DNA from: Akkermansia muciniphila
GTDB lineage: Bacteria > Verrucomicrobiota > Verrucomicrobiia > Limisphaerales > SXTU01
Length of the DNA: 35,799 bases
NCBI GenBank assembly: GCA_945874145.1
Contig: CAMCFN010000041.1
Location: 1 to 35,799 of the forward strand
Direction: 5' to 3'
In this document: piece by piece, positions 23,901 through 33,900 of the stretch
How positions within the stretch are numbered: position 1 is the first letter of the stretch
Layout: each line of letters starts with the position of its first letter
The notes under the pieces: model-generated
Seen by the model: the letters and a program-made list of their open reading frames with translations, nothing else
Told to the model about the DNA's origin: nothing
The model's database searches: none
Program-made: the position numbers and the translations under genes

Positions 23901-25652
23901 ATGCTCCGTCGTGCGTTGACCGCCTTGATCGCTGGTTCTCTCGTCGCCCTTGTTTTCGTCCTCCCGCTCCCCGCAGTGGAGGCTGACTTGATTCTCCATC
24001 GCGGCAAAGTGGCCACCGTGGATGAGCGCTTCAGCCTGCGCGAGGCGATCGCGGTGAAGGACGGCAAAATCCTCGCCTTGGGCACCAGTGCCGAGCTGCT
24101 CAAGCTCAAGGGCCCGCGCACCGAGGTCGTGGACCTTCAAGGCCGGCTCGTCATCCCCGGCCTCATGGACTCGCACGTGCATCCGGCTGGCGCGGCCATG
24201 ACGGAGTTCGATCATCCCATCCCGGACATGGAGTCGATTGGAGATGTGCTCGCCTATCTGCGCGGGCGCGCACAAGTGGTGCCGGAGGGCGAGTGGATTT
24301 CGCTCTCGCAGGTCTTCATCACGCGGCTCCGGGAGCAGCGCTACCCGACGCGCGCGGAACTGGACAGCGTCGCGCCGAAACATCCTTTGATCTACAGCAC
24401 CGGGCCGGACGCTTCGCTCAACTCGCTGGCCATGAAACTCAGCGGCATTGATCGCAACTTCAAGGTGACGGACGGCGGCACCGGCTTCGCGGAACGCGAC
24501 CCGAAGACCGGCGAGCCCACCGGCATCCTGCGCAACTGCTCGCGCTACGTGAAAGCGAAGTCCTCCTCCAAGTCCGCCAACGATGCCGAACAGACCGCAC
24601 GGCTCAAGCATCTCTTCGCTGACTACAACTCCGTCGGCATCACCACCATCTGTGATCGCAACGCCAGCTCCGGAGCCATCGACCGCTACAAGAAGCTGCG
24701 CGACGCCGGCGAACTCACCGTGCGGGTGAGCTGCTCCCAAGGCGTCGGCTCACTCGGCAAGCTGGAGACCATCACCGACAGCATCCGCGCCGTCGCGAAG
24801 AACCCGCTGCACACCGAGCGCGACGACTGGCTGCGCATCATCGGCATCAAGATGTTCCTCGATGGCGGGATGCTCACCGGCAGCGCCTACATGCGGCAGC
24901 CGTGGGGCGTGAGTGAGATTTACGCCATCACGGACCCGGCGTATCGCGGCGTGCTCTTCATCCCCAAGGACCGGCTGGTGCCGATGGTTCGCGCGGCGGT
25001 CGAGAGCGGCCTGCAATTCACCGCGCACTCGGTGGGCGACGGCGCAGTGCATGCGCTGTTGGAAGTGTATGATGAGCTGGCCAAGGAGGGCCTGCCCATC
25101 CGCCAGACCCGCGCCTCCGTCACGCACTGTAACTTCATGAGCCGCGAAGCCGTGGAGACCGCCGCGCGCCTTGGCGTGGTGGTGGACATCCAGCCCGCGT
25201 GGCTCTACCTCGACACGCGCACGCTCGTGAAACAGTTCGGCTACGACCGGCTGCGCTACTTCCAGCCGCTGCGGAGCATCTTCGCTGCGGGCGGCATGGT
25301 GGGTGGTGGCTCGGACCACATGCAGAAACTGGGTTCCCTGCGCAGCACCAACCCTTTCAATCCGTTCCTCGGCCTCCAGACCGCCATTACCCGCCGCGCG
25401 AAATGGCATGAAGGCCAGTTGCATCCCGAGGAGGCCCTGACCCGCGAGCAGGCGCTGCGCTTCTACACCATCAACAACGCGAAGCTGCTCTTCAAAGAAG
25501 ACCGCACCGGCTCGCTCGAACCCGGCAAGCTGGCCGACCTCGTCGTGCTCGACACCGATATCCTCACCTGTCCTGAAGATCAGATTGTCGCAACGCAAGC
25601 CCTGCGCACCTACGTCGGCGGGAAGCTGGTGTATGCCAAGGGCGGGAAGTAA
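23901..25652 (+). CDS. Secreted amidohydrolase family 3 protein (YtcJ-like)
   Basis: 583 residues. A Sec signal peptide (RRALTALIAGSLVALVFVLP) precedes the mature chain, which begins with the small beta domain DLILHRGKVATVDERFSLRE. The metal site is complete: His92 and His94 in LMDSHVHPAG, Lys317 in IIGIKMFLDGG (likely carboxylated), His376 in TAHSVGD, His409 in VTHCNFM and Asp472 in VGGGSDHMQ. The tail is the standard IETYTINNAK-like region and TGSLEPGKLADLVVLDTDIL. It hydrolyses an unknown amide or related bond in the periplasm. It converges with the transglutaminase gene with 16 bases between stops, and no terminator is visible. Confidence 0.92.
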   Translation: MLRRALTALIAGSLVALVFVLPLPAVEADLILHRGKVATVDERFSLREAIAVKDGKILALGTSAELLKLKGPRTEVVDLQGRLVIPGLMDSHVHPAGAAMTEFDHPIPDMESIGDVLAYLRGRAQVVPEGEWISLSQVFITRLREQRYPTRAELDSVAPKHPLIYSTGPDASLNSLAMKLSGIDRNFKVTDGGTGFAERDPKTGEPTGILRNCSRYVKAKSSSKSANDAEQTARLKHLFADYNSVGITTICDRNASSGAIDRYKKLRDAGELTVRVSCSQGVGSLGKLETITDSIRAVAKNPLHTERDDWLRIIGIKMFLDGGMLTGSAYMRQPWGVSEIYAITDPAYRGVLFIPKDRLVPMVRAAVESGLQFTAHSVGDGAVHALLEVYDELAKEGLPIRQTRASVTHCNFMSREAVETAARLGVVVDIQPAWLYLDTRTLVKQFGYDRLRYFQPLRSIFAAGGMVGGGSDHMQKLGSLRSTNPFNPFLGLQTAITRRAKWHEGQLHPEEALTREQALRFYTINNAKLLFKEDRTGSLEPGKLADLVVLDTDILTCPEDQIVATQALRTYVGGKLVYAKGGK

Positions 25653-25668
25653 TCCGTCCCTGTGGCGG

Positions 25669-27633
25669 CTACTTGGAAACCGGCACTGTCGGACGGTGAC
25701 TAGCCAGTGCCGCGCGCAGTCGTTCCACGGCCTTGGCTAATTCGCGCTGTTCCACCTCGGACAGCACTGCGCCGCCGTAGCGCGTGGCGCAAAACGCCTT
25801 GGTGATCCTCGCCACCGGTTCGCGGAGCGGCAGCGGTTCGTTCCGCAGCGATGCCAGAAATTCCCACGGCGTCTCCGGTGGGTGGCGGTGAAAGCCGTGC
25901 TTGGCCAGGATACGCAACGCCTGACCGTAGTGATGACTGGCAAACCGCGCCGAGACGTTCGCCGGCGGCACCGTGGTCGCGCTGCGCTGGCGACGCCGCC
26001 AGCCGCGCCAGCCCAACCACCCAAGTCCGCCCAGCGCACCGAGGCCCAGCCAGATCGGTCCCGTTTCGCGCAGGTGATCGCCGGCCGAACGAATGGCTTC
26101 CGTGGGGACTTGAAAGAAGCTCCGCTGCGCTGTGGCATCGAAGTTCACAATGTTCAAATACCAGATCACATCCAGCGCATCGATCAGGTCCGCGGGCTCC
26201 CAGCCCGGCGGCGGCTGCGACGCTCGGGGCGTGGGATCGAACTGCACCCAGCCCAGCCCGGTCAAGTGCGCCTCCACCCATGCATGGGCGTCGCGCAACC
26301 GCACGTCGCGCCAGCCGGAGAGCCAGTTGCGCTCGCCGGGCACAAACCCCACCACCACTCGCGCCGGGATGCCCTCCATCCGCAGCAGCAAGGCCAGCGC
26401 GGAGGCAAACCGCTCGCAGTGGCCGCGCCGCTCCCGCAGGAGAAATTCCTCCAGCGCGTTGAGCCTGTCCAGCTCTGGAGCTCCGAGTTCGTAGCGAAAC
26501 TGCTCCCGCAGGTGCGCCTCCAGCCGTCGCGCCCGGGCGAGTGGTTCGGTCGTGCCCGCCAGCACGTTCGTCAGCCAGGTGCGGAGTTCCTGCGAGGGGG
26601 CGGGGCCGGTGAGCAGGCGCTGGCGCTGGCTCGGCGGCAGCAGCGCGACGGGCGGCTGCGGCTGAACCCAGTATTCGTAGAGGTTGTTGCCCGAGTTCCA
26701 CATGGCTTGGCACAGCAGCACGTCGTGCGCATCCCGGCCCGGCCCGCGAAAGAAGCGCCCCGCCACCCGCATCACATGGCCGTCCGTGGGCAGCACGCGA
26801 TTCAGTATGCCGGGCTCCTTCACGCGGACGCGCCGGTGCGGGAAATTCGCCGCGACCCAGGTGGGCGAGGCATTGGGCAGTGGCTGCCACGGTGAGCTGT
26901 TGCCGGCCTGCCATTGGCGGCCATCGAAGTTTTCCAACGCCATCATGCGCAGGTAGCCAACTTCCGCTGCGTCCACTTGCAGGATGAGCCGGCTGGAGTT
27001 CGCGCGCCCGCCGCGGGCAGGGTCGAGCATGGTATCCAGCGCGCCCGGCAACGCATCGCCACCCGGCAGCCGGGCCGCGAGTGGCGTGCCCAGCAGGCCG
27101 CGCGGCACCCCGACAAAGACCGTCGTCATCACGGCGAAGATCGCCAGCAATTTCCCCCAGCCCAGACGCGGCAATGTCACCGGCAGCGGGGTCGCGCCCG
27201 CGAACGACTCGGCTTCTAGCTCCGCCAGCGCGCGCGGTAGCAGCGCCAGTGTGGCCAGCAGGATGAGCACGAACCGGTAGTCGAGCACCACGGTGCAGGC
27301 CACGGCGAGCTGGCCGGCGGCCACGATCAGCGAAAAGATTTTCTCCCGGTGATCCAGCGGGCGCAGGAGCCGCAGGAGTTGCAGCAAGGAAAGTCCATGC
27401 CCCACCGCAAAGTGCGCGCTGACGTGGAAAACCGGGGCCAGCCGCCACGCGAGCAGACCGCCGAGGACAATGGCTGCAATGTCCGCCACCTGGCCCGGAT
27501 GAATGGCCCGGCGCGGCCGAGCGAGGCATGCCGCCCACAGCAGAGCGTTGAGCAGCGGCAGCACGAGGTTGTCCCACGACAAACCCTGGCAGATCAACCC
27601 CAGCAGAATGAACTGGTGGCGGGCGGACTTCAT
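25669..27633 (-). CDS. Membrane transglutaminase-like protein (TgpA/DUF3488-DUF4129 type)
   Basis: 654 residues. The ATG at 27633 overlaps the DUF58 stop by ATGA, fixing the start. Six or so N-terminal membrane helices (about 8-180, e.g. LAVACTVVLDYRFVLILLAT) precede a periplasmic transglutaminase core. The catalytic triad is present: Cys406 in RRGHCERFASALA, His450 in RDAHAWVEAHL and Asp466 in WVQFDPTPRAS. A final helix (IWLGLGALGGLGWLGW) is followed by a cytosolic DUF4129-like tail (YGQALRILAKHGFHRHPPET). This is the usual third partner of MoxR-DUF58 modules and is thought to act on the envelope or secreted proteins. The MoxR ATPase is not in this operon. Confidence 0.9.
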   Translation of the reverse strand: MKSARHQFILLGLICQGLSWDNLVLPLLNALLWAACLARPRRAIHPGQVADIAAIVLGGLLAWRLAPVFHVSAHFAVGHGLSLLQLLRLLRPLDHREKIFSLIVAAGQLAVACTVVLDYRFVLILLATLALLPRALAELEAESFAGATPLPVTLPRLGWGKLLAIFAVMTTVFVGVPRGLLGTPLAARLPGGDALPGALDTMLDPARGGRANSSRLILQVDAAEVGYLRMMALENFDGRQWQAGNSSPWQPLPNASPTWVAANFPHRRVRVKEPGILNRVLPTDGHVMRVAGRFFRGPGRDAHDVLLCQAMWNSGNNLYEYWVQPQPPVALLPPSQRQRLLTGPAPSQELRTWLTNVLAGTTEPLARARRLEAHLREQFRYELGAPELDRLNALEEFLLRERRGHCERFASALALLLRMEGIPARVVVGFVPGERNWLSGWRDVRLRDAHAWVEAHLTGLGWVQFDPTPRASQPPPGWEPADLIDALDVIWYLNIVNFDATAQRSFFQVPTEAIRSAGDHLRETGPIWLGLGALGGLGWLGWRGWRRRQRSATTVPPANVSARFASHHYGQALRILAKHGFHRHPPETPWEFLASLRNEPLPLREPVARITKAFCATRYGGAVLSEVEQRELAKAVERLRAALASHRPTVPVSK

Positions 27634-28754
27634 GCGACTTCCTCCAGGTCGTGTGCTCGATACCGCCATTCCGCCGCGTCACCGAAGGCAGTGGTCCCAG
27701 CCATGCCCGCCGGCAAATACACGCTCACCTTGCGCCCGCGCTGGCGCAGTTTGTCCACGGCCTCGTGAACGGCAGGGGGAGCTTGCGTGAGCACGAGATG
27801 CACGGCGCTTTTCGCCGACAACCGGGCCAGTGCACCGATCAGCCGTTCAGCATCTAGACTCCTCGGCTCCATCGCCAGCCGCGCCAGCCGGTTCAAAATC
27901 ACCTGCCCGTCCGCGAACGGTGGGATCACCTCCGGCTCCGGCGCGGCGAGGTCCAACCACTCGACGTGATGGCCCGCGTCCAACGCGGCGAAGACCAGCG
28001 ACCCGGCGGCGCGCACGGCGTGATCGAAGCTCGGCGCATCGCCCGAGGAGCCACAATCCAGCACGATGGCGACCCGCCCCGACAGCTCTTCGGCAAAGGT
28101 CTTTACCATCAACCCTTGTCCCTTCGCGCTGCTGGCCCAGTGGATTTGCCGCAGCGAATCCCCGGCCTGATGCGGGCGCACGCCGCTGAATTGATCGCCA
28201 GACCCGGTTTGGCCTTGCCCGCGAAACTTTCCGCCCACCATCACATCAAAGCCGGCCGCGCGCGGTGCGGCGACCGGATAAACCGCCGGATGCACCACGA
28301 CTTCGCCCGTGAGCGCGAACCGTCGCGTGGCCCGCACCAAACCAAACGGGTAAGCCGTCGTCAGCCGGAGCTGGTCATGTGGGAAGACGCCCCGGCGCTG
28401 GAATTGCAGTTCAGGCACCACGCTAGTCTCCGCGCCGCCGGCGAGTTGGGGCAACTGGAACAGACGCCCGGCGGCTGATTCGGCCGTGAGCAAAGCCGCC
28501 GGGTTCCGACCCAAATTCTGCACCCGCCACGGCTGAGTCAGCCGCTGGCCCTCCACGACGTGTGTAACTGCGGGCGCGTGGACCGCCAGCCGGCGCAGCG
28601 CGCGGGTGGCCGCCCAGCCGTTCACCAGCAGGCAACCCAGCACGATGCCGGCGGGCACCAGCAGCAGGCCGGATTGCGCTGTGATGGACGCCCCGTAAAA
28701 CAGCCCCACAAGGCCAAGCAACAGCCAGCCAGTCGGCGTGAGGCGCGCGCTCAC
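27630..28754 (-). CDS. DUF58 domain protein
   Basis: 374 residues from a GTG at 28754. Two hydrophobic N-terminal segments (GWLLLGLVGLFYGASITAQS and LLLVPAGIVLGCLLVNGW) anchor it in the membrane. A beta-rich region with ELQFQRRGVFPHDQLRLTTA and YPFGLVRATRRFAL follows. The DUF58 signature is RGQGQTGSGDQFSGVRPHQA then GDSLRQIHWASSAKGQGLMV. The C-terminal half resembles a von Willebrand A-like domain (VAIVLDCGSSGD). In many bacteria DUF58 proteins work with a MoxR ATPase and a transglutaminase-like protein in complexes of uncertain function. It overlaps the transglutaminase gene by 4 bases and follows the TPR gene by 37. Confidence 0.92.
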   Translation of the reverse strand: MSARLTPTGWLLLGLVGLFYGASITAQSGLLLVPAGIVLGCLLVNGWAATRALRRLAVHAPAVTHVVEGQRLTQPWRVQNLGRNPAALLTAESAAGRLFQLPQLAGGAETSVVPELQFQRRGVFPHDQLRLTTAYPFGLVRATRRFALTGEVVVHPAVYPVAAPRAAGFDVMVGGKFRGQGQTGSGDQFSGVRPHQAGDSLRQIHWASSAKGQGLMVKTFAEELSGRVAIVLDCGSSGDAPSFDHAVRAAGSLVFAALDAGHHVEWLDLAAPEPEVIPPFADGQVILNRLARLAMEPRSLDAERLIGALARLSAKSAVHLVLTQAPPAVHEAVDKLRQRGRKVSVYLPAGMAGTTAFGDAAEWRYRAHDLEEVA

Positions 28755-28791
28755 AGGCGGTGGCTCTCCATCGCCCCCGACGTGTCCCGGC

Positions 28792-29289
28792 TCACCACTT
28801 CACGATCTCCTCCCACAGCGCCGTCAGGTCTGGGTCTTCCAACGCGAGCGCTTTGATCTCCGCCTTGTCCCCGCGTGCGATGGCCTTTAGAAGCCATTGC
28901 CGCGCCTCGGCGGGTTGGCCCAACCGGCAGGCGTAGCAGGCGAGGTTGTAGGGGATGAGGCTCACCTCCGGAAACTTCTTCAAGGCCGGCAGCAAGGCCT
29001 CGCGGGCCTCCTCCGTGCGCTGGAGTTCGTGCAGGCTGTAGCTGCGGTCCACCCAGCCGGACATGGCGTCCGGGGCGCTCAACACTTCGAGTTCGGCGAC
29101 GCGCAGCGCCTCGTCCCACTGCTGCTCGGCGGCATGTACCCGCCACCAGGCCGCAAGCGTGTCCGGATGAAACGCGGAGGCCGGCGAAACCTGCGCCAGC
29201 TCCGCGCGCGCCTCGGCGATGACGTGCAACTCCAGCCAGCCAATGGCCGCGTTCACTAAGTGACGATCAGGATAATCCATCTCAGCCAT
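28792..29289 (-). CDS. TPR-like helical repeat protein
   Basis: 165 residues from the ATG at 29289 (MAEMDYPDRHLVNAAIGWLE); a frame extending to 29340 adds non-conserved sequence. Helix pairs of TPR type cover the whole chain: LVNAAIGWLELHVIAEARAE, LAAWWRVHAAEQQWDEALRV, SWVDRS-like turn then SLHELQRTEEAREALLPALK, and IPYNLACYACRLGQPAEARQ followed by WLLKAIARGD. The end AEIKALALEDPDLTALWEEI resembles the conserved 'TPR end-of-group' tail. No signal peptide, so cytosolic; presumably a protein-protein scaffold. It is first in the operon with DUF58 and the transglutaminase, in the position often taken by the MoxR ATPase. Confidence 0.85.
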   Translation of the reverse strand: MAEMDYPDRHLVNAAIGWLELHVIAEARAELAQVSPASAFHPDTLAAWWRVHAAEQQWDEALRVAELEVLSAPDAMSGWVDRSYSLHELQRTEEAREALLPALKKFPEVSLIPYNLACYACRLGQPAEARQWLLKAIARGDKAEIKALALEDPDLTALWEEIVKW

Positions 29290-29398
29290 GCCGCAGCAAT
29301 TAAGCACCCCCGCCGCACTTGGCAAAAACCTTTTCGCCACCGGACCGGGCGACTAAAATCTGCGCGTGCTCATTAACCCCCCAGACGACCGGAGTGGG

Positions 29399-30991
29399 AT
29401 GCTCAACGTTCAACGTTCAACGCCCAACCTTCAAACACCACGTCCGGCGTCCGTGCGCGTTGTTAAGCGTTGGAAGCTGAATGCTGGAAGCTGGACGTTC
29501 TCCCTGCTTCTCTGCACCGCACTCCTCGCTCCCGCCCAGTCACCTACCAACGCCATCCCCACCCTCGCGTCGCTGCGCTCCAACCTCACTGTGCGCGTCC
29601 AGCATCCGCGCCTCGCCGCTGCGCAGCTCGGGGTGAAAATCAGCTCGCTCGACACTGGGAAAACCCTCTTCGAACACAACGCGAACAAGCTCCTCAAGCC
29701 CGCCTCCAACGCCAAGCTCTACACCGGCGCGCTCGCGCTCGACCGCCTCGGTCCGCAGTTCCGCATCCGCACTTCCTGCTACGCTGCCGCGAAGCCGGAC
29801 GCGGCTGGCACGCTGGTCGGCGACCTGACCATCTTCGGGCGCGGGGACTTCTCAATGGCCGCGCGCTTCAACGGCGGGGATTACTCGAAGTCGCTGGAGC
29901 CGCTGGTCAACGCGCTCGCCGCCGCCGGTATCAAGCGCGTTTCCGGCGACCTCGTGGGCGACGAGAGCTTCTTTCGCGGCCCCCCCTACGGCAGCGCGTG
30001 GACGTGGGACGACTTAAACTACTACTACGGAGCAGAGATCTCCGCGCTCACCCACGAGGACAACGTTGTGGACCTCGCCTTCAAGCCCGCCACCGTGCTC
30101 GGCCAGCCGGTCACGTTCACCACCAAACCCGCGACGCAGTTCCTTCAGTTCATCAATCGCACGACCACCGGGACCACCGGCGGCAAACGGAACATCGAGC
30201 TGTATCGCCCCCTGGCACAGAGCACGGTTTACCTGCATGGCTCGCTACCTGCGGGCGACCGCGACTGGACCGATGCCATGCCGGTGTCGCGCCCGGCCCT
30301 GTGGTTCGTCACGCAGCTCCGCGACGCGCTGGCGAAGCGCGGCATCCCCGTTGCCGGACAGCTTCGCACGCACGACTGGCTGGCTGCCGAGGCCGCGCCG
30401 GTGGACTACGCGAAGCAACTGGAAATCGCCTTCACCGAGTCGCGCCCGATGAGCGAGTTGGTCACGCAGATGATGAAGCCATCGCAAAACCTATATGCGC
30501 AGTTGCTGCTCCTCCAAGTCGGCGTCCGCACGCAAAAGCCCGGCCAGACGACGGAGGAGGCGGGCCTGGCTGAGATGCAGAAGTTCCTCGCCGAAGCCGG
30601 TGTGAAGCGCGGGACGGTCTTCCTCGAAGAAGGCTCCGGCCTGTCACGCGGCTGCTTGCTGGCCCCAGACGCGACCGTCCTGCTCCTCCGCCACATGGAC
30701 AAGCACGCGGCAGCAGCGGCCTACCGCGCGTCGCTGCCCATCGCGGGCGTGGACGGGACTTTGAAGGCGCGCTTCACCGGCACGGCCGCCGCGCGCAACG
30801 TCCTCGCCAAGACCGGCAGCCTCCGTTACGTCAGCAGCCTCTCCGGCCACGTCACCACCGCGGCAAAGGAACGCCTCGTCTTCAGCTTCATGCTCAACGC
30901 CTACACCGGCACGGCGGTCTCCGGTCGCGAGGTGATTGATGAACTCGCCGTGCTGCTGGCGAATTTCAGCGGCAAGTCAGACGGGCCTTGA
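29399..30991 (+). CDS. dacB: D-alanyl-D-alanine carboxypeptidase/endopeptidase (PBP4, family S13)
   Basis: 530 residues from the ATG at 29399, which has GGAG four bases ahead; a GTG at 29453 would give a shorter, more normal signal peptide. The hydrophobic segment TFSLLLCTALLAPA marks export. The S13 active site is intact: SxxK as KPASNAKLYTGAL (Ser103, Lys106), SxN as MMKPSQNLYAQL (Ser362, Asn364) and KTG as LAKTGSLRYVSS (471-473). The long insertion between SxxK and SxN (over 250 residues) is normal for PBP4. The enzyme removes terminal D-Ala and cleaves cross-links of peptidoglycan in the periplasm. The first ~20 residues come from a repetitive stretch (CAACGTTCAACGTTCAACG). It converges on the debranching enzyme gene, with 8 bases between stops. 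Confidence 0.92.
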   Translation: MLNVQRSTPNLQTPRPASVRVVKRWKLNAGSWTFSLLLCTALLAPAQSPTNAIPTLASLRSNLTVRVQHPRLAAAQLGVKISSLDTGKTLFEHNANKLLKPASNAKLYTGALALDRLGPQFRIRTSCYAAAKPDAAGTLVGDLTIFGRGDFSMAARFNGGDYSKSLEPLVNALAAAGIKRVSGDLVGDESFFRGPPYGSAWTWDDLNYYYGAEISALTHEDNVVDLAFKPATVLGQPVTFTTKPATQFLQFINRTTTGTTGGKRNIELYRPLAQSTVYLHGSLPAGDRDWTDAMPVSRPALWFVTQLRDALAKRGIPVAGQLRTHDWLAAEAAPVDYAKQLEIAFTESRPMSELVTQMMKPSQNLYAQLLLLQVGVRTQKPGQTTEEAGLAEMQKFLAEAGVKRGTVFLEEGSGLSRGCLLAPDATVLLLRHMDKHAAAAAYRASLPIAGVDGTLKARFTGTAAARNVLAKTGSLRYVSSLSGHVTTAAKERLVFSFMLNAYTGTAVSGREVIDELAVLLANFSGKSDGP

Positions 30992-30999
30992 TCCATTGC

Positions 31000-33900
31000 T
31001 CAAGCCGGGTTTGTCTCGGTGAGCATGTTCCAGACTCGCAGCGCCTCCGTTGCTCCCCACGCCTGGGCATCACAGCCGCGCTGCGTGTGCGGGGCGTCGC
31101 CGTCCACGATTTCCGGGAGCTGGCCGATGCAGCCGGTCGCGAGCAAGTCATTGGCACTGCCGAGGTAGGCGCGCGCGGCGGCCACGGCTTCGGGTGCGAG
31201 GCCGTGGGCGCGGGCGAGGGCTTCGCAGAAGACGGGAAAGGTCCAGGTCCACGCGGTGCCGTTGTGGTAAGCCGGTTTGCGGCGCGTGTCCTCGTCGCCG
31301 GCGTAGCTGCCCCAGTAAGGATTCACCGGGTCGTTCAGCAGTCGGCCATCGTGGCTGCAAATGGGGAGCGGCGGGCTGACGGGCAGCGGGGCGAGCGAGC
31401 GCAACGCCCCCGGGATGACAAGGTGGCGCAGCGCCGCATCCACGCAGCGCCGGCCGCGTTCGCCGCCGATGAGGCCAAGGCTGATGGGGAACAGCATGTT
31501 GCTGCGGAGCGCGGTGTCGCGGGTGGCTTCGCGGGCTGGCACTCCGGGCCGGGCCAGCAGGCAATCGGCAAACCAACCTTGCTCTTCCAACCAGAAATGC
31601 TCGCTCAACGAGCGCTCGGCACGGGCCGCAAGTTCGCCCCACGCTTCGGCGTCGGGCGCGACCTGAAGGCGGTCGAGCTGTCGTAGGAGCCGAATCCACA
31701 GGGCTTGAATCTCCACGGGATAGCCTTCGCGCGGCGTGCCGGCGGGATAATTCGTGTCCATCCATGTGAAGTGACTGGGGCTCCAGACCAGGGCGCTCGC
31801 GAGGTCCACGCGGATGCCGTTGGGCGTGCCGTGCAGGTAGCCGACGGCAATGGTGCGGAGCACGTCCTTCAGCGTGCGCCCCGTCGCGTCCACGAGCGTC
31901 GCATAGAACTCCTTTTGCGATCCGCAGACGGCGTCCGGCTGAGCGCAAAAATCCTCGCAGACCACACCGAACCAAAGCGGCGCGTCGCTGGTGTCCCGGT
32001 TGGAGACGTTGTCGCCGTGGATGGTGTTGGGCAGCGTGCCGTGCTCCGCAAACCGGCCGAAGGTGACGAGGATCTGCCGGACTTCCGCTGACAGGCCGGC
32101 GGCGAGCAGGCCGCGGGCGCAGATCAACGTGTCGCGGCCCCAGTCCAAAAACCACGGGTAGCCGGCGATCACCGTCCTGCCCTCGCCGCGCCGCACCACA
32201 AAGGCGCGAATGGCGCGGTGGAGTTGATCGGCGAAGCGCACGGAGCGCAGGGGAAATTCCGCCTTGCCCTCGCTGGCGAGCGCCGCCGCGGATTTGTCCG
32301 CGCCACTGTCCGCCGGGAGTTCGAGCTGCATCTGCTCCTGGGTGCTTTCGTTGATGAAGTCGAACAGCGCCCGGGTTTTGCCGCCGGCAAGCTTGGTGGC
32401 CGGCTCGCACCCTTTGCTCTCGACGCGGACTTCAGCCTTGGGCGTGGGCGCTGAGCTGGCCGCGCGGGTCGGTGATTTCGCATCGGCTGGCGGCAAAGCG
32501 GCGGCCGTTTCCTCGCCCTCGTCGGTGAAGTGGAAGCCTGCCAAATCAAACTGTTCGTCAGCCTCGGCGCTGGCGGCGAGCGTCACCGCATGGCCTTTCC
32601 GCACCGGGAGTTCAAACCAACCCGGGCTGTAGGCATCACCCTGGCCGGTCATCCCGCGCGTGGCCTCGACATGGTGTGGCAGGTCCACCGACCATTCGCC
32701 CTCGTGGTGGTAGCGCCCGGCATCGGCCCAAACGCGGAGCTGCCGATCGGAGGCCGGCGTGAAGGCAAACCCAGCCCGGCCTTGTAGCGAGTGGGAACAA
32801 GCCGCGAAGTGATGCTCGGCCGCGGGGGTGCGTTTCGTTTCACAATGGAAACTGCGATCTTCAAGGTCGAACCGCACGGTGAGGCTGACGGCAAATGCAG
32901 CCGGCAAGTCCTGCCCTAACGCGGGAGCCCGGTGGGGGCGCGCGAAGCGCAGGATAGTCGTGTTCCGGCCCGGCACCATGTCCACCATGAGGTGGATCTC
33001 CGCGCTTCGGCCATCGCCGGCATTGGCCACAAATCGCCAGACCGCCGACGGTCCGGGGCTGAAGGCGACGAGATTCTCGGCGTTCAACGGCGTGATGAAG
33101 CCGTCGGCATTGACCCAGACGCGGAGGCGCTTCACGAAGACATGGCGGTCCACCGGCAAGGTGGCATGGAGATTGGCCCCGAGCACGCAGTCGTATTTCG
33201 AGCGCACGGTGCCGAGGTCCACGCCGAGCCGGGCCATTGCCCCGGCACCGTTGGTGAGCAAGGCAACGCCGGTAGCCGGTGGCGGCAGCTCCGGGGCGGA
33301 CGCGGGTGGTTCCGCCGGAAGAAAACGAATCGTGCCGGCGGTCTCGGTGGCGGCAGCGGTGGCGTGCCTTTGGTCAATGGCAAGTTCAGCCCAGCCCGGC
33401 GCGTTGCTCGGCGGAAAACAGGCAATTTGACCATGGGTGACCGGAATGGAATCGGCGTGCCGTGCCCGTGCCTCGGGCGTGCGTTCGCGGCCGAGCAGTG
33501 TCGCGCGGAAGGGTGCGGCGTCGCGGACCAGCAGCCAGTGGCCGGGCGGCACCAACACGACGCGCCGAGTGTCTGCGAGCGTCCATTCGACGACCGGGGC
33601 GTAGGTGCCCGCAGTGGATGCATTCGTGCTTCCCGGTGGTTCACCGGACGGCGCACCGAGGCGATGGATGGCGGCAAGAAACTGAGCGGGGTCCGCTTCG
33701 ACTTGTGCTGCCAGCGCGCGCCAGTCCACCGGGCCGATTTGTTCGAGTGGCCGGATCTGCGCCCAAGCAGTGAGCGCGAAGGCCGCTTGCGCGCGCGCGC
33801 GCCGATAAGCTTCTCCGTGCAGGCCGCGCGGTTGAGCAGTCGCGCTGAGGCAGTGCGCCGCCCCCGGAGCAAGCGTGAACGTGACCTTGGCATCGTGAAA

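Noticed and set aside
25700..27682. A 660-codon minus-strand frame overlapping the transglutaminase gene
   Set aside because: Ala/Gly/Arg-rich without hydrophobic helices; the alternative frame has membrane helices and the Cys-His-Asp triad.
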